Origin: Caldilineaceae bacterium
GTDB taxonomy: Bacteria; Chloroflexota; Anaerolineae; Caldilineales; Caldilineaceae
Reading direction: 5' to 3'
DNA: 24,454 nt
Assembly: GCA_028819675.1 (NCBI GenBank)
Contig: JAPPKT010000193.1
Location: 1 to 24,454, forward strand
This document shows, piece by piece, positions 15,621 to 23,864 of this stretch. The translations under genes and the position numbers were made by a program. Each line of letters begins with the position of its first letter. Position 1 is the stretch's first letter. The notes under the pieces are model-generated. The model was not told the DNA's origin and did not search any database. It saw nothing but the letters and a program-made list of their open reading frames with translations.

Positions 15621-16502
15621 ATGTCGATCGATCTGCTGGCGATAGGAACTGTAACGCGAGACATCGCGATTGCAGATCCGTCCGCGACCGACTATGTGCT
15701 TGGGGGGACTGTCAGTTTTGCCGCGGTTACGGCTGCGCGACTCGGTCGCCGGGCGGCAGTTCTGACTCGAGCAGGTGATGACATTGATCTCTCTGATTTG
15801 CAGGGAGTGGCCGACCTTCACGTTCTGCCTTGCCAAAGCACGACGACATTCGCCAATCTCTACTCACCGGACGGCCGCATCCAGTACTGCTACACACCTT
15901 CGCCGCCCATCGCTGCCGTGGACATTCCCCCGCAACTTAGGGCGCCCCATATAGCTCTCCTGGGCCCTCTTGTGAACGAGGTACACGCTGAGGTGGCATC
16001 CACATTTGGCTCCGACACAATTGTGGCAGCCGTGCCCCAGGGCTGGATGCGCAGGTGGGACGAAGACGGCAGGGTTTTCCCGTCCCCGTGGACGGATAGG
16101 GCGGAAATCCTGCCCAGTCTGGACGCGCTCATTTTGTCAATTGAGGACATTGACGGCGACTTGAGTCAGGTGGAGGAGTTCCTCAAGTACGTGCCGCTCG
16201 TGGTCCTTACGGAGTACCGTGACGGGAGCACGATTTATATTCGCAAGCCTGAATCAGAGGTTGAAATTGTCCCGATTCCTCCTCGCCCGGCAGACGAAGT
16301 AGATCCTACCGGCGCCGGCGACATTTTTGCGACTGCATTTCTATTGCGGCTCGATGAAACCGGCGACCCGCTCGACGCGGCCCGCTACGCAAATGTAGCA
16401 GCTTCTTTCGGCGTTGAGGGTCAGGGCGTAAATGGAATTCCCAGCCACGAGCAAGTCTTGGACTACATGGCCCGGCATCCCTGGCGTCATTCCGCTGCCT
16501 AG
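15621..16502 (+). CDS. PfkB-family carbohydrate kinase
   Basis: A sugar or nucleoside kinase of the ribokinase/PfkB fold, about 293 residues. The C-terminal signature DEVDPTGAGDIFATAF (226-240) contains the anion hole and catalytic D234. The N-terminal substrate region has the family's GGT...AAVTAARLG pattern (28-42). The usual N-terminal two-glycine signature is weak and the substrate is not predictable. I chose ATG 15621 because MSIDLLAIGTV aligns with the first beta strand of the family; an open frame continues upstream to a TTG at 15474 but reads like non-coding sequence. No good ribosome binding site is visible. It sits between jag and parA in the same direction. Confidence 0.85.
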   Translation: MSIDLLAIGTVTRDIAIADPSATDYVLGGTVSFAAVTAARLGRRAAVLTRAGDDIDLSDLQGVADLHVLPCQSTTTFANLYSPDGRIQYCYTPSPPIAAVDIPPQLRAPHIALLGPLVNEVHAEVASTFGSDTIVAAVPQGWMRRWDEDGRVFPSPWTDRAEILPSLDALILSIEDIDGDLSQVEEFLKYVPLVVLTEYRDGSTIYIRKPESEVEIVPIPPRPADEVDPTGAGDIFATAFLLRLDETGDPLDAARYANVAASFGVEGQGVNGIPSHEQVLDYMARHPWRHSAA

Positions 16503-16569
16503 CCTGTAAGGGACCCATAGACGAGACGGCCCACTCAAGTGCCGGCGACTTTATGCAGTTGAGAGTGCG

Positions 16570-17400
16570 ATGACAACTCAGATATTCGCGATCGCCAACC
16601 AAAAGGGCGGCGTCGGCAAGACCACGACTGCCGTGAACCTCTGTGCCTACTTGGCCGGCGCGGGTTGCCGTGTTCTTCTTGTTGACAGTGATCCCCAGGC
16701 CAATGCCACAACCAGCTTGGGTATCGACCCCAGGAAACCGGGAACAAGCCTCTACGATGTCCTCATCGAAAACAGGCCGGTTCAGGAAGCTGTTACGGCA
16801 ACGACGTTGCCCGGCCTGAACCTGGTGCCCGCAAACCTCGATCTGGCCGGTGCCGAAGTCGAAATGGCGGCGAGGATGGCCCGCGAGCAGCTCCTTTCCA
16901 AGGCCTTGCAGCCTCTACACCGCGAGTACGACTACGTGTTCATTGATGACCCACCTAGCCTGGGCCTGATCACGATAAACGGTTTGACTGCCGCAGATGG
17001 GATTATCATTCCGGTCCAGTGTGAATACTTGGCCCTTGAGGGATTGAGCCAGTTGCTGAGCACCATTCATCAGGTGCGAAAGGTCCTGAATGGACGATTG
17101 AAGGTCGCCGGCGTGCTTTTGACTATGTCGGACGTGCGCACGAATCTCAGTACGCAGGTGGTGGAAGACGTTCGGGAACACTTCCCCTTGGAGACGTTCG
17201 AAACGTTGATACCCCGCTCCGTTCGCCTCAGTGAAGCGCCTAGTCACGGCCTGACGATACTTAGCTACGCGCCAGACAGCGCTGGCGCGCTTGCATACGG
17301 GGAACTGGCCGCTGAATTCATGAGTCGTTTTCCAACTAAGTTTGCGGCGGCCCCCGCAGGTCTGCAAGGCGCAGGGTCTCCGGGTTCCACGGTGGCTTAG
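16570..17400 (+). CDS. parA: Chromosome-partitioning ATPase ParA/Soj
   Basis: A deviant-Walker ATPase that moves ParB-parS complexes on the nucleoid. The 276-residue protein starts directly with IFAIANQKGGVGKTTTAVN, carrying the deviant Walker A KGGVGKTT (12-19). It also has VDSDPQANAT (38-47), Walker B FIDDPPSLGLITIN, CEYLALEGL, and IPRSVRLSEAPSHG near the end. No N-terminal DNA-binding extension is present, so it is the chromosomal Soj type. The residue after the Walker B Asp is Asp here, where Cys, Ala or Thr is more common. parB begins two bases after the stop, forming a classic parAB operon. Confidence 0.96.
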   Translation: MTTQIFAIANQKGGVGKTTTAVNLCAYLAGAGCRVLLVDSDPQANATTSLGIDPRKPGTSLYDVLIENRPVQEAVTATTLPGLNLVPANLDLAGAEVEMAARMAREQLLSKALQPLHREYDYVFIDDPPSLGLITINGLTAADGIIIPVQCEYLALEGLSQLLSTIHQVRKVLNGRLKVAGVLLTMSDVRTNLSTQVVEDVREHFPLETFETLIPRSVRLSEAPSHGLTILSYAPDSAGALAYGELAAEFMSRFPTKFAAAPAGLQGAGSPGSTVA

Positions 17401-17402
17401 AG

Positions 17403-18347
17403 ATGAGCAGAGAATCAGGTTCAGACCAATTGAACCCCCGCCGAAGGCACGGACTTGGCCGGGGGTTGGGCGCGTTGCTCGGTAGGTCAGACACGCACGA
17501 CGACGTCGAGACCGATGCGCAGGTCGATCCGGTGAGCGATGGGGGGATCAGCGAAGTTCCTGTCGGGGAAATAGAGCCGAATCCCCACCAGCCGCGTACG
17601 CGCTTTGAGCCAGCGAGTCTGGTAGAGCTGGCTACGTCGATCCGCGAACACGGAGTCATTCAGCCCGTAATCGTCGCCGAGCGTCCTGATCAGCCCCATC
17701 GCTACTGGCTGATTGCAGGAGAGAGGCGCTGGCGGGCCGCGCGCCAGGCTGGGCTGTCGGTCTTGCCAGCGGTCGTGCGCGAGGCGACATCGCAACAGCT
17801 GCTGGAACTGGCACTGGTCGAGAATTTGCAGCGCGACGATCTTAGTCCCCTGGAAGAGGCCGCCGCCTTCAGCGTGTTGATTGATCAGTTCAGCCTGACT
17901 CAGGCGCAGGTCGCGTATCGTGTGGGGAAGAGCCGGTCGGCCGTGGCCAACGCAGTACGCCTGCTAGGACTGCCTAGAGAGGTCCAGGCAGCACTGAATG
18001 AACGGATGATCAGTGCCGGCCACGCACGCGCCCTCCTCAGCCTCGACAGCGACGAAGATAAATGTAGGGCTCTCGACCAGATTGTTGCCCGGGAGCTGAA
18101 CGTGCGGCAGGCCGAAGAGCTTGTTCGAAGGTGGCAGGAAGAGCCCGCGGAGCAGGAGAGGAAGGAGGAACCTTCGCACCTGCAGGCACAGATGCGTTAC
18201 TGGGAAAACCGTTTTCGAGACCGTCTTAGCACGAAGGTGAATCTCGACCGAAAGGCGGACGGTAGCGGTCGGCTCGTAATCCATTTCTATAGCGATGAGG
18301 ACCTTGAGACGATTTACAGAGAGATCGTCGGCGATGAATCGGACTGA
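17403..18347 (+). CDS. parB: Chromosome-partitioning protein ParB/Spo0J
   Basis: A CTP-dependent clamp that loads at parS sites and works with ParA. The 314 residues show the N-terminal ParA-activating peptide region RHGLGRGLGALLG (15-27), the CTP-binding domain with EIEPNPHQPR, GERRWRAA (106-113) and ENLQR (140-144), a helix-turn-helix (about 164-188), and a C-terminal dimerisation segment. A charged EEPAEQERKEE linker precedes the dimerisation part. It overlaps no neighbour and follows parA by two bases. I found no good match to the parS palindrome in the window. Confidence 0.96.
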   Translation: MSRESGSDQLNPRRRHGLGRGLGALLGRSDTHDDVETDAQVDPVSDGGISEVPVGEIEPNPHQPRTRFEPASLVELATSIREHGVIQPVIVAERPDQPHRYWLIAGERRWRAARQAGLSVLPAVVREATSQQLLELALVENLQRDDLSPLEEAAAFSVLIDQFSLTQAQVAYRVGKSRSAVANAVRLLGLPREVQAALNERMISAGHARALLSLDSDEDKCRALDQIVARELNVRQAEELVRRWQEEPAEQERKEEPSHLQAQMRYWENRFRDRLSTKVNLDRKADGSGRLVIHFYSDEDLETIYREIVGDESD

Positions 18348-18460
18348 AAGCTCAGGTCCGTGAGCGAGACGCCGCCTGTGAAGTATAGTCTGCGCGTCGG
18401 TTCCCCTCTTGGGGGTACACCTCCTCTGAGTCTTTAGTATTGTGTTGGCTGGAATGCCGA

Positions 18461-19156
18461 ATGGCTGAACAGATTGGCGATGCACTTCAGGCAGAACTGA
18501 ATCTGGTTGCAGAGAAGCTTGAAGATGCGGTAGCCGATCTTCCGGCTGGGCTGGCGCAGTTTGTCCGCAGCGAATCGGCGCAGAATCAAGTGTTGGCCGG
18601 CGTTGTGCTGGCTTCCGCAGCGCCTGTGAGAGATTCGGTGGAAGACGAGTCCCGCAGAGTGGCGCTGGCAGCGGCCCTGGAGCTACTGCAGATCGCCCTT
18701 AACATTCACCGCCTTTTGCTAAGGCCCGAGCAGACCGGCTCGATCGACAGTTTCCTGCTTGGCGGAACGATTCTGGCCGGCGACTACTGTTTCAGCCGCG
18801 CGGCCGTGCTGGCGGCGCAAACCAGGCATCCTCAGGTCGTAACTGTTTTCGCAGAGCTCCTCCAGCAGGTAAGCCAAGCCAATTTGAGACGAGTCATCGC
18901 CGGGGATGGCGTTGGCGCGGACCACACCGCATTCGACGAGCGGGAAGCTCTCCTCCACAGCGGTGCAACTGCCGGCGCACTCTTGGCGGGGCTTAGCGAA
19001 GAAGAACAGGAGGCTGTAGTCCAGTTTGCCGCATCTCTGGGACGAAGTAGGAAGCGCGACGGGACCAAAAAACTGGGCGCCATGGCGGGAGCGACCTTCG
19101 ACAGCCTACCCCCGCGGCAGAAGGAACGCTGGCGGGAGCTTGCATCGAGTCTCTGA
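18461..19156 (+). CDS. Degenerate polyprenyl-synthetase-like protein
   Basis: A 231-residue helical protein whose pattern matches trans-isoprenyl diphosphate synthases in order: AAALELLQIALNIHRLLL (71-88) where active enzymes have the helix ending in HDDxxD, then GGTILAGDYCFSRAAVLAA (101-119) matching the conserved LAGDYLFARA helix, and AGALLAGLSEEEQEAVVQFAASLG (171-194) matching the region before the second DDxxD. Both aspartate-rich motifs are gone (IHRLLLRPE and LGRSRKRDG), so it cannot bind substrate in the usual way. It may be a regulatory or structural partner, as in the small subunits of heteromeric prenyl synthases. The ATG at 18461 was preferred to an upstream in-frame TTG at 18440. 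The homology is inferred by eye. Confidence 0.62.
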   Translation: MAEQIGDALQAELNLVAEKLEDAVADLPAGLAQFVRSESAQNQVLAGVVLASAAPVRDSVEDESRRVALAAALELLQIALNIHRLLLRPEQTGSIDSFLLGGTILAGDYCFSRAAVLAAQTRHPQVVTVFAELLQQVSQANLRRVIAGDGVGADHTAFDEREALLHSGATAGALLAGLSEEEQEAVVQFAASLGRSRKRDGTKKLGAMAGATFDSLPPRQKERWRELASSL

Positions 19157-19192
19157 TCCACTATGTGGGCTGGGCCGCAACCGGAGATTAAC

Positions 19193-20467
19193 GTGTCCTC
19201 AAAAAGAGCACTTCTTCTCACCACCCCAAACAGTTACCGGACGCAGGACTATGTCGACGCTGCGACGCGTCTGGGAATCGAAGCTATAGTGGCGGTGGAC
19301 CTACCTAAGATGCTGGCTGAAGAATGGAACTTCCCCCTCGGCGCAGATTTTGGCCGCCCTGTTAAGGCTGCAGAGAAGATTGTCGAAGCGCTGGCCAGTT
19401 CGGACGGAGCAGACGGCAGCGAAGTCTGTGTCGATGCCGTCCTGGCGCTGGATGACTCCGGATCCCGGGTGGCGGCGTTAGTTGCGGCTGCGTTGGGACT
19501 ACCCCACAACGATCCAAAGGCGGCGGAAGCTGCCCGCAATAAGTTCCAAATGCGGACGTTACTTGCCGCGTGCGGCGCTCCCGTACCGGAATTCCGCGAG
19601 TTTCAAACAAGTGACAACCTGAAAGAGATAATCGCCCGAACTGAGGAGGAAATCGGGTACCCGTGCGTGGTCAAGCCTGAGGAGTTGAACGGGAGCCGGG
19701 GTGTCATCAGGGCAAACCTGCGTTGCGAGTTGGCTGCCGCGGTGAGAAGGCTGACTGCCCTGATCGGGCGCGAGCAACCATTCCTGATTGAGGGCTACAT
19801 TCCCGGGGTAGAGGTCGCTCTTGAAGGCCTCTTGGATAGAGACCGACTGCACTGCCTGGCCTTGTTCGACAAGCCAGACCCGCTTGAAGGGCCATTCTTC
19901 GAGGAGACGATTTACGTTACCCCCTCAAGGCTGCCTCCTGAAATGCAGAATCAAATCGCCGAGACCACAGAGGCGGCGGCGCGGGGATTGGGCCTGCAGA
20001 CGGGACCCATTCACGCTGAGCTGCGGATCAATGTCGAGGGTCCATGGATTGTGGAGGTCGCAGGGCGGTCGATAGGTGGACTTTGCTCGCGAATCTTGCG
20101 GTTTGGAATGGAGGTCGGCAACGGCAGTTCGCTGGAGGAGCTGATTCTGCGGCAGGCGTGCGGTCTGCCTCTCGAAAGCTTGGAGCGTGAGCCGCAGGCC
20201 GGCGGAGTGATGATGATTCCGATTCCTGAAAGAGGTATTCTGCGTCGCCTGAGCGGCGTTGAGGAGGCGAAGGACGTGGCGGGAATTGAGGATGTCCAGA
20301 TCACTGCACGGTTGAATCAGTCTATTGTTCCCCTGCCTGAAGGCGATGCCTATCTGGGCTTCATTTTTGCCAAGGGACTGTCGCCGGCAGCAGTGGAGGG
20401 TGCGCTTCGACAGGCACACTCGTTACTACAGTTCGAGATCGACCCGGAGTTTGCGTTGGTCCGGTAA
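19193..20467 (+). CDS. ATP-grasp domain ligase
   Basis: A 424-residue ATP-grasp enzyme that should couple ATP cleavage to joining a carboxylate with an amine or thiol. The order is typical: an N-terminal pre-ATP-grasp domain (about 5-115), the ATP-binding strand YPCVVKPEELNGSRG with K161, FLIEGYIPGVEVALEG with E200, and the metal-binding segment HAELRIN...IVEVAGRSIGG with E276 and E288. A C-terminal domain follows. The pattern resembles L-amino-acid ligase or carbamoyl-phosphate-synthase-like ligases; the substrates are unknown. I set the start at GTG 19193 because GGAG (19183-19186) lies six bases upstream and MSSKRALLLTTP fits a first beta strand. An ATG at 19163 lacks a ribosome binding site. 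It converges on the yggX-family gene with nine bases between. Confidence 0.82.
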   Translation: MSSKRALLLTTPNSYRTQDYVDAATRLGIEAIVAVDLPKMLAEEWNFPLGADFGRPVKAAEKIVEALASSDGADGSEVCVDAVLALDDSGSRVAALVAAALGLPHNDPKAAEAARNKFQMRTLLAACGAPVPEFREFQTSDNLKEIIARTEEEIGYPCVVKPEELNGSRGVIRANLRCELAAAVRRLTALIGREQPFLIEGYIPGVEVALEGLLDRDRLHCLALFDKPDPLEGPFFEETIYVTPSRLPPEMQNQIAETTEAAARGLGLQTGPIHAELRINVEGPWIVEVAGRSIGGLCSRILRFGMEVGNGSSLEELILRQACGLPLESLEREPQAGGVMMIPIPERGILRRLSGVEEAKDVAGIEDVQITARLNQSIVPLPEGDAYLGFIFAKGLSPAAVEGALRQAHSLLQFEIDPEFALVR

Positions 20468-20476
20468 TGGCCGCCG

Positions 20477-20797
20477 CTACTTCCGGGGCGCCCCCTTGCC
20501 TGCGGGCACGCCTTTGCCCATGCCCGGAGTTCCTTCGGGAGTCCACCCTTCCGGCATCTGGGCGCCAACACCGAAGAAGAACTCTTCCATCTGCTCGGCC
20601 AGAAAATCGCGCGACTGCTGATCGCCGAGGCTGAGGCCGTAATGGTTGATGAGAACGACCGAGTACTGCATCCACATATCCCAGGCGGATTGCGAGATGT
20701 TCTCGAAGATCCGCTTGCCCAACTCGCCCGGATAGGGGGGCGACTCCAAGCCGGGCAGTTCCTGTCCGATCTTTGCACACTGCACCAGGTGGGCCAT
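20477..20797 (-). CDS. yggX: YggX-family Fe(2+)-trafficking / oxidative damage protection protein
   Basis: YggX proteins are small cytoplasmic proteins that protect iron-sulfur clusters from oxidation and may pass on ferrous iron. This 106-residue protein contains the family core: the conserved cysteine at residue 7 (LVQCAKIG), YPGELGKRIFENISQSAW (22-39), MWMQYSVVLINHYGLSL, and FLAEQMEEFFFG. A Gly/Pro/Lys tail of about 30 residues (ending GKGAPRK) extends past the usual end. GGAG (complement of 20805-20808) lies seven bases before the ATG. It has its own perfect-consensus promoter. The family is best known from gammaproteobacteria, so its presence here is worth noting. Confidence 0.85.
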   Translation of the reverse strand: MAHLVQCAKIGQELPGLESPPYPGELGKRIFENISQSAWDMWMQYSVVLINHYGLSLGDQQSRDFLAEQMEEFFFGVGAQMPEGWTPEGTPGMGKGVPAGKGAPRK

Positions 20798-20838
20798 TGA
20801 ATTGCTCCAAACCTATAGTAAGGTCAACTGTGCCCACC

Positions 20839-20868
20839 ATTATACGGCCTGAGCTAACTCTGTGTCAA
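20839..20868 (-). promoter_or_regulatory. Perfect-consensus sigma70 promoter of the yggX-family gene
   Basis: On the minus strand TTGACA (complement of 20863-20868) is followed after 18 bases by TATAAT (complement of 20839-20844), six of six matches in both elements. Transcription should start near 20832, giving a leader of about 35 bases. The -35 element overlaps the first codons of the divergent formyltransferase gene (GTG at 20862), so the two genes may interfere with each other. Confidence 0.88.
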
Positions 20869-21869
20869 AGGATATGCGTACCCTTTTCGTAGGGATGTCC
20901 GGACAGTTCAGCCACATTGTGCTGGCAAGGCTTCTGGCACACGGTGTCAACGTGGTCGCCGTACTGCTCCCTGGACCGAGAAATATCCCGCTCCGGGCAG
21001 TTTTTTCGCCTGCCTGCACTGACTTGCCCCAACAGGGACGAGAGCTCGACCTGCCGATTTTGAACCCGGCCGTTATTTCGGCGCCGGCGGTTTCGGAGCA
21101 GAGCAAGGCGAACAGGGGCAGCGGACCGGGCGACTCTGCGTCATATGCGCCCAGGGCTTCTGCAAACCCTCTTGCGCTCGCCGCCAATGAAGGCATTCCT
21201 GCCTATGAATGCGGAAAGGTCGGCCATCAGGAGACAACCGGCTGGTTGAAGGAATTGGCGCTCGACGTAGTCTGTGTGGCCTGTTGGAACAGCATTATTC
21301 CTCCGCCTGTACTGGAGATTCCCCGATACGGTTTTCTGAATGTGCATCCTTCGCTGCTGCCCGCCTACAGGGGTCCGTTTCCGCTTTTCTGGCAATTTCG
21401 TAATGGGGAAACGGCGACTGGTGTGACGGTACATTGGATGGACTCGGGCCTCGATTCGGGCGACATTGCGGGGCAGCGCGAGATTCGATTCAATGATGGA
21501 ATCCGTGGCGCCAGCGCAGAAGCGCTTTGCGCGAAGTCAGGAGGCGACCTGCTGGCAGAGGTTCTGGCAGTTCTGTCGCGGGGTGATGAAATTAGGCAGC
21601 CCCAGCCTTCCGGGGGGACCTACTATCCCGCTCCCTCACATGACGACTTCACCCTCGATTCCAATTGGCACACGAGAAGAGTATTCAATTTTATGCGGGC
21701 GACTGCAGAGTGGGGTATACCTTTCAGTGTGGAAGCGGACGGAAGATTGTACCGGCTGAGTGACGCGATAGAATGGCAGGAGGACGCTTCAACGGAAACG
21801 CCAGATTGCGGCAAGGTATGGGCTTCCTTTCAAGGCGGCAGTGTGTTAGCTGAAGAGTGGCCCGATTGA
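20862..21869 (+). CDS. Formyltransferase-family protein (Fmt-like)
   Basis: A 335-residue protein with the formyltransferase catalytic core: N160 and H162 in GFLNVHPSLLPAYRGPFP, and D198 in MDSGLDSGDI, with the same His-to-Asp spacing of 36 residues as in methionyl-tRNA formyltransferase. It would transfer a formyl group from 10-formyl-tetrahydrofolate. Differences from canonical Fmt are a Ser/Ala/Pro-rich insertion (about 45-105) in the N-terminal half and a C-terminal part (about 250-335) that only loosely recalls the tRNA-binding domain. A sugar-amine or other substrate is therefore possible, and I give no symbol. The start is GTG 20862 or ATG 20874; neither has a good ribosome binding site. 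Confidence 0.78.
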   Translation: MSKDMRTLFVGMSGQFSHIVLARLLAHGVNVVAVLLPGPRNIPLRAVFSPACTDLPQQGRELDLPILNPAVISAPAVSEQSKANRGSGPGDSASYAPRASANPLALAANEGIPAYECGKVGHQETTGWLKELALDVVCVACWNSIIPPPVLEIPRYGFLNVHPSLLPAYRGPFPLFWQFRNGETATGVTVHWMDSGLDSGDIAGQREIRFNDGIRGASAEALCAKSGGDLLAEVLAVLSRGDEIRQPQPSGGTYYPAPSHDDFTLDSNWHTRRVFNFMRATAEWGIPFSVEADGRLYRLSDAIEWQEDASTETPDCGKVWASFQGGSVLAEEWPD

Positions 21870-21975
21870 GCCCCGTTTACGAACAAAGCCAGTCAGCTTA
21901 TTGACCAATATGGTTAGACCAGATGATCCGAAACAGTATTCGATCAATTCGCATCCAAATGACAGGAGATCACCG

Positions 21976-22983
21976 ATGTCACTCATGTCAATACCGCCGG
22001 GGATGAAGATCGCGGCTCAAGTGTCACCGGAAGCCAGCGAGGAGGAGTTGCAGTTCGTAAAGCAGATGGGTCTGGACTGGGCAGTTTGCTGGACGGACGG
22101 CGAACACGCCGGCTATGACTACTATGCCAGGACCAAGGAACGGTTTGAGAAAGCCGGAGTCCAGATCTACGGGTTTGGCAACCGGGAAGTGCACAATCAG
22201 GACGCCATCGTGCTGGGGTTGGAGAATCGAGACGCCAAGATCGAGGAGTACGTCAGTCATCTGAGAGCACTGGGCAAAGCCGGGATTCCCTATACAACGT
22301 ACGCACACATGGGGAACGGGATCTGGAGCACGGAGCGGGAGCTGACGCGAGGCGGCGCCTCGGCGCGAGGATTCGATATGGCAAAGGCAGACGCTGGACA
22401 CTGGGCGGGACGCTACTACCATCTGCCACTCACACACGGCCGGAAATACTCGGAAGATGAGATCTGGGAAAACTTCCGGTACTTTGTTTCCCAGGCGGCT
22501 CCGGTGGCCGAAGAGGAAGGCGTCAGGATTGGCATTCACCCTGACGACCCGCCCCAGCCAGAGCTAGGGGGAATCCCCCGGTGCATTTTCAGCAGCTTCG
22601 ATGGTTACTACAGGGCTATGGAAATCGCCAGCAGCCCCAACGTGGGTATCTGTTTCTGCATTGGCTGCTGGTTGGAAGGCGGCGATCTGATGGGCAAGGG
22701 GGTTGAGGAGTCACTGCAAGAGTTCGGTCAGGCAAACAAGCTCTTCAAGATCCACTTTCGCAACGTTGACCAGCCGTTGCCTCACTTTGTCGAAACGTTT
22801 GTGGACGACGGTTACTTTGACATGTACAAGGCGATGCGGGTCCTGGAGCAGACCGGCTTTGACGGTGTATTGATTCCGGACCACATTCCAATGATGGCGG
22901 ACGATCAGCGCATCGGAACTGCCTATACGATTGGGTACATGAAGGCTCTGCTGGCCCGGGCGCAGGAAGAAGTGAAAGGGTAG
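21976..22983 (+). CDS. Mannonate dehydratase (UxuA-like), TIM-barrel
   Basis: A xylose-isomerase-like TIM-barrel enzyme most similar to UxuA, which dehydrates D-mannonate to 2-keto-3-deoxygluconate in glucuronate breakdown. The putative metal ligands are H188 (GIHPDDPP), C228 (CFCIGCW), H260 (KIHFRNV) and D302 (IPDHIPMM), and the segment GIHPDDPPQPELGGIPR is characteristic. At 335 residues it is about 60 shorter than E. coli UxuA, as in other short members. AGGAGA (21964-21969) lies six bases before the ATG at 21976; upstream in-frame starts (21901, 21910) lack this. The dehydrogenase gene follows after 8 bp. The true substrate may be a related sugar acid. Confidence 0.83.
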   Translation: MSLMSIPPGMKIAAQVSPEASEEELQFVKQMGLDWAVCWTDGEHAGYDYYARTKERFEKAGVQIYGFGNREVHNQDAIVLGLENRDAKIEEYVSHLRALGKAGIPYTTYAHMGNGIWSTERELTRGGASARGFDMAKADAGHWAGRYYHLPLTHGRKYSEDEIWENFRYFVSQAAPVAEEEGVRIGIHPDDPPQPELGGIPRCIFSSFDGYYRAMEIASSPNVGICFCIGCWLEGGDLMGKGVEESLQEFGQANKLFKIHFRNVDQPLPHFVETFVDDGYFDMYKAMRVLEQTGFDGVLIPDHIPMMADDQRIGTAYTIGYMKALLARAQEEVKG

Positions 22984-22991
22984 GTACTGCA

Positions 22992-23864
22992 ATGAAAACC
23001 GTGGGAATTCTGAGCCCCGGAGACATGGGGCATACGGTAGGTGAGCGGCTGAAAGCGCATGGTCTACAGGTAATCGCGCATCTGGCCGACCGCAGCGCCC
23101 GCACGCGTGGCCTGGCCGAAAAGGCAGGAATAGAAGAGGTAGATTCCTACGACTCCCTGATTGAAATGGCGGATGTCGTGCTGTGCATTCTTGTGCCCGC
23201 GGAGGCGGGGACGGCAGCGCAGACGGTAGCGGAGGCACTTCGTCGCACAGGTGCTGACCTGCTCTATGCCGACTGCAACGCGGTTTCGCCGCAGACGACC
23301 ATAGCAATAGGGGAGACGATCACTGAAGCCGGAGGCCGATTTGTAGATGCCTCGATCATCGGGCCGCCGCCGCGCCGTGAAGGGGCGACGCGGTTCTATG
23401 CGTCGGGCGTGCACGCGGGCGAGCTGGCGAAGCTCGAAGACTATGGGCTCGACGTACCAGTCATCAGCGACAGTGTAGGCGATGCTTCTGCCATCAAGAT
23501 GTGCTACGCAGGAATGACCAAGGGACTGACCGCGCTTTGCACGAACCTGTTGGTTGCTGCAGAGGCGCTGGGAATACGAGATGCCTTGTTCAATGAGTGG
23601 GGTCTGAGCCAGGAGGCAATGCTTAAGCGCGTGCAGGGTCTGCCAAGTATGCCGCCGAAGTCACGACGTTGGGTCGGCGAAATGGAGGAGATTGCAGCTA
23701 CGATGTCGGACGTCGGCATGTCGCCGAAGTTCCACGAAGGCGCCGCAGACGTCTACCGTTTTGTCGGTGCTTCGGCTCTGGCAGATCGGACTCCTGAAGA
23801 CCCTGACGAGCCTTCGCTGGAGGAGATGTTGGGGCTGTTGGTGGGGTCGCTGCCTACGCGGTGA
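22992..23864 (+). CDS. NAD(P)-dependent oxidoreductase, 6-phosphogluconate dehydrogenase-like with DUF1932-type C-terminus
   Basis: A 290-residue beta-hydroxyacid-dehydrogenase-like enzyme. The N-terminal Rossmann fold opens with VGILSPGDMGHTVGERL (GxxxxGxMG pattern, 5-13). The middle contains FVDASIIGPPP (117-127) in place of the family's substrate loop, and the C-terminal helical domain begins with SAIKMCYAGMTKGLTAL, where K169 or K177 is the likely catalytic lysine. The C-terminal half resembles the phosphogluconate dehydrogenase NAD-binding-associated domain (DUF1932). It follows the mannonate-dehydratase-like gene by 8 bp and is surely in the same operon, so it probably oxidises or reduces a sugar acid of the same pathway. 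The substrate is unknown. Confidence 0.85.
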   Translation: MKTVGILSPGDMGHTVGERLKAHGLQVIAHLADRSARTRGLAEKAGIEEVDSYDSLIEMADVVLCILVPAEAGTAAQTVAEALRRTGADLLYADCNAVSPQTTIAIGETITEAGGRFVDASIIGPPPRREGATRFYASGVHAGELAKLEDYGLDVPVISDSVGDASAIKMCYAGMTKGLTALCTNLLVAAEALGIRDALFNEWGLSQEAMLKRVQGLPSMPPKSRRWVGEMEEIAATMSDVGMSPKFHEGAADVYRFVGASALADRTPEDPDEPSLEEMLGLLVGSLPTR

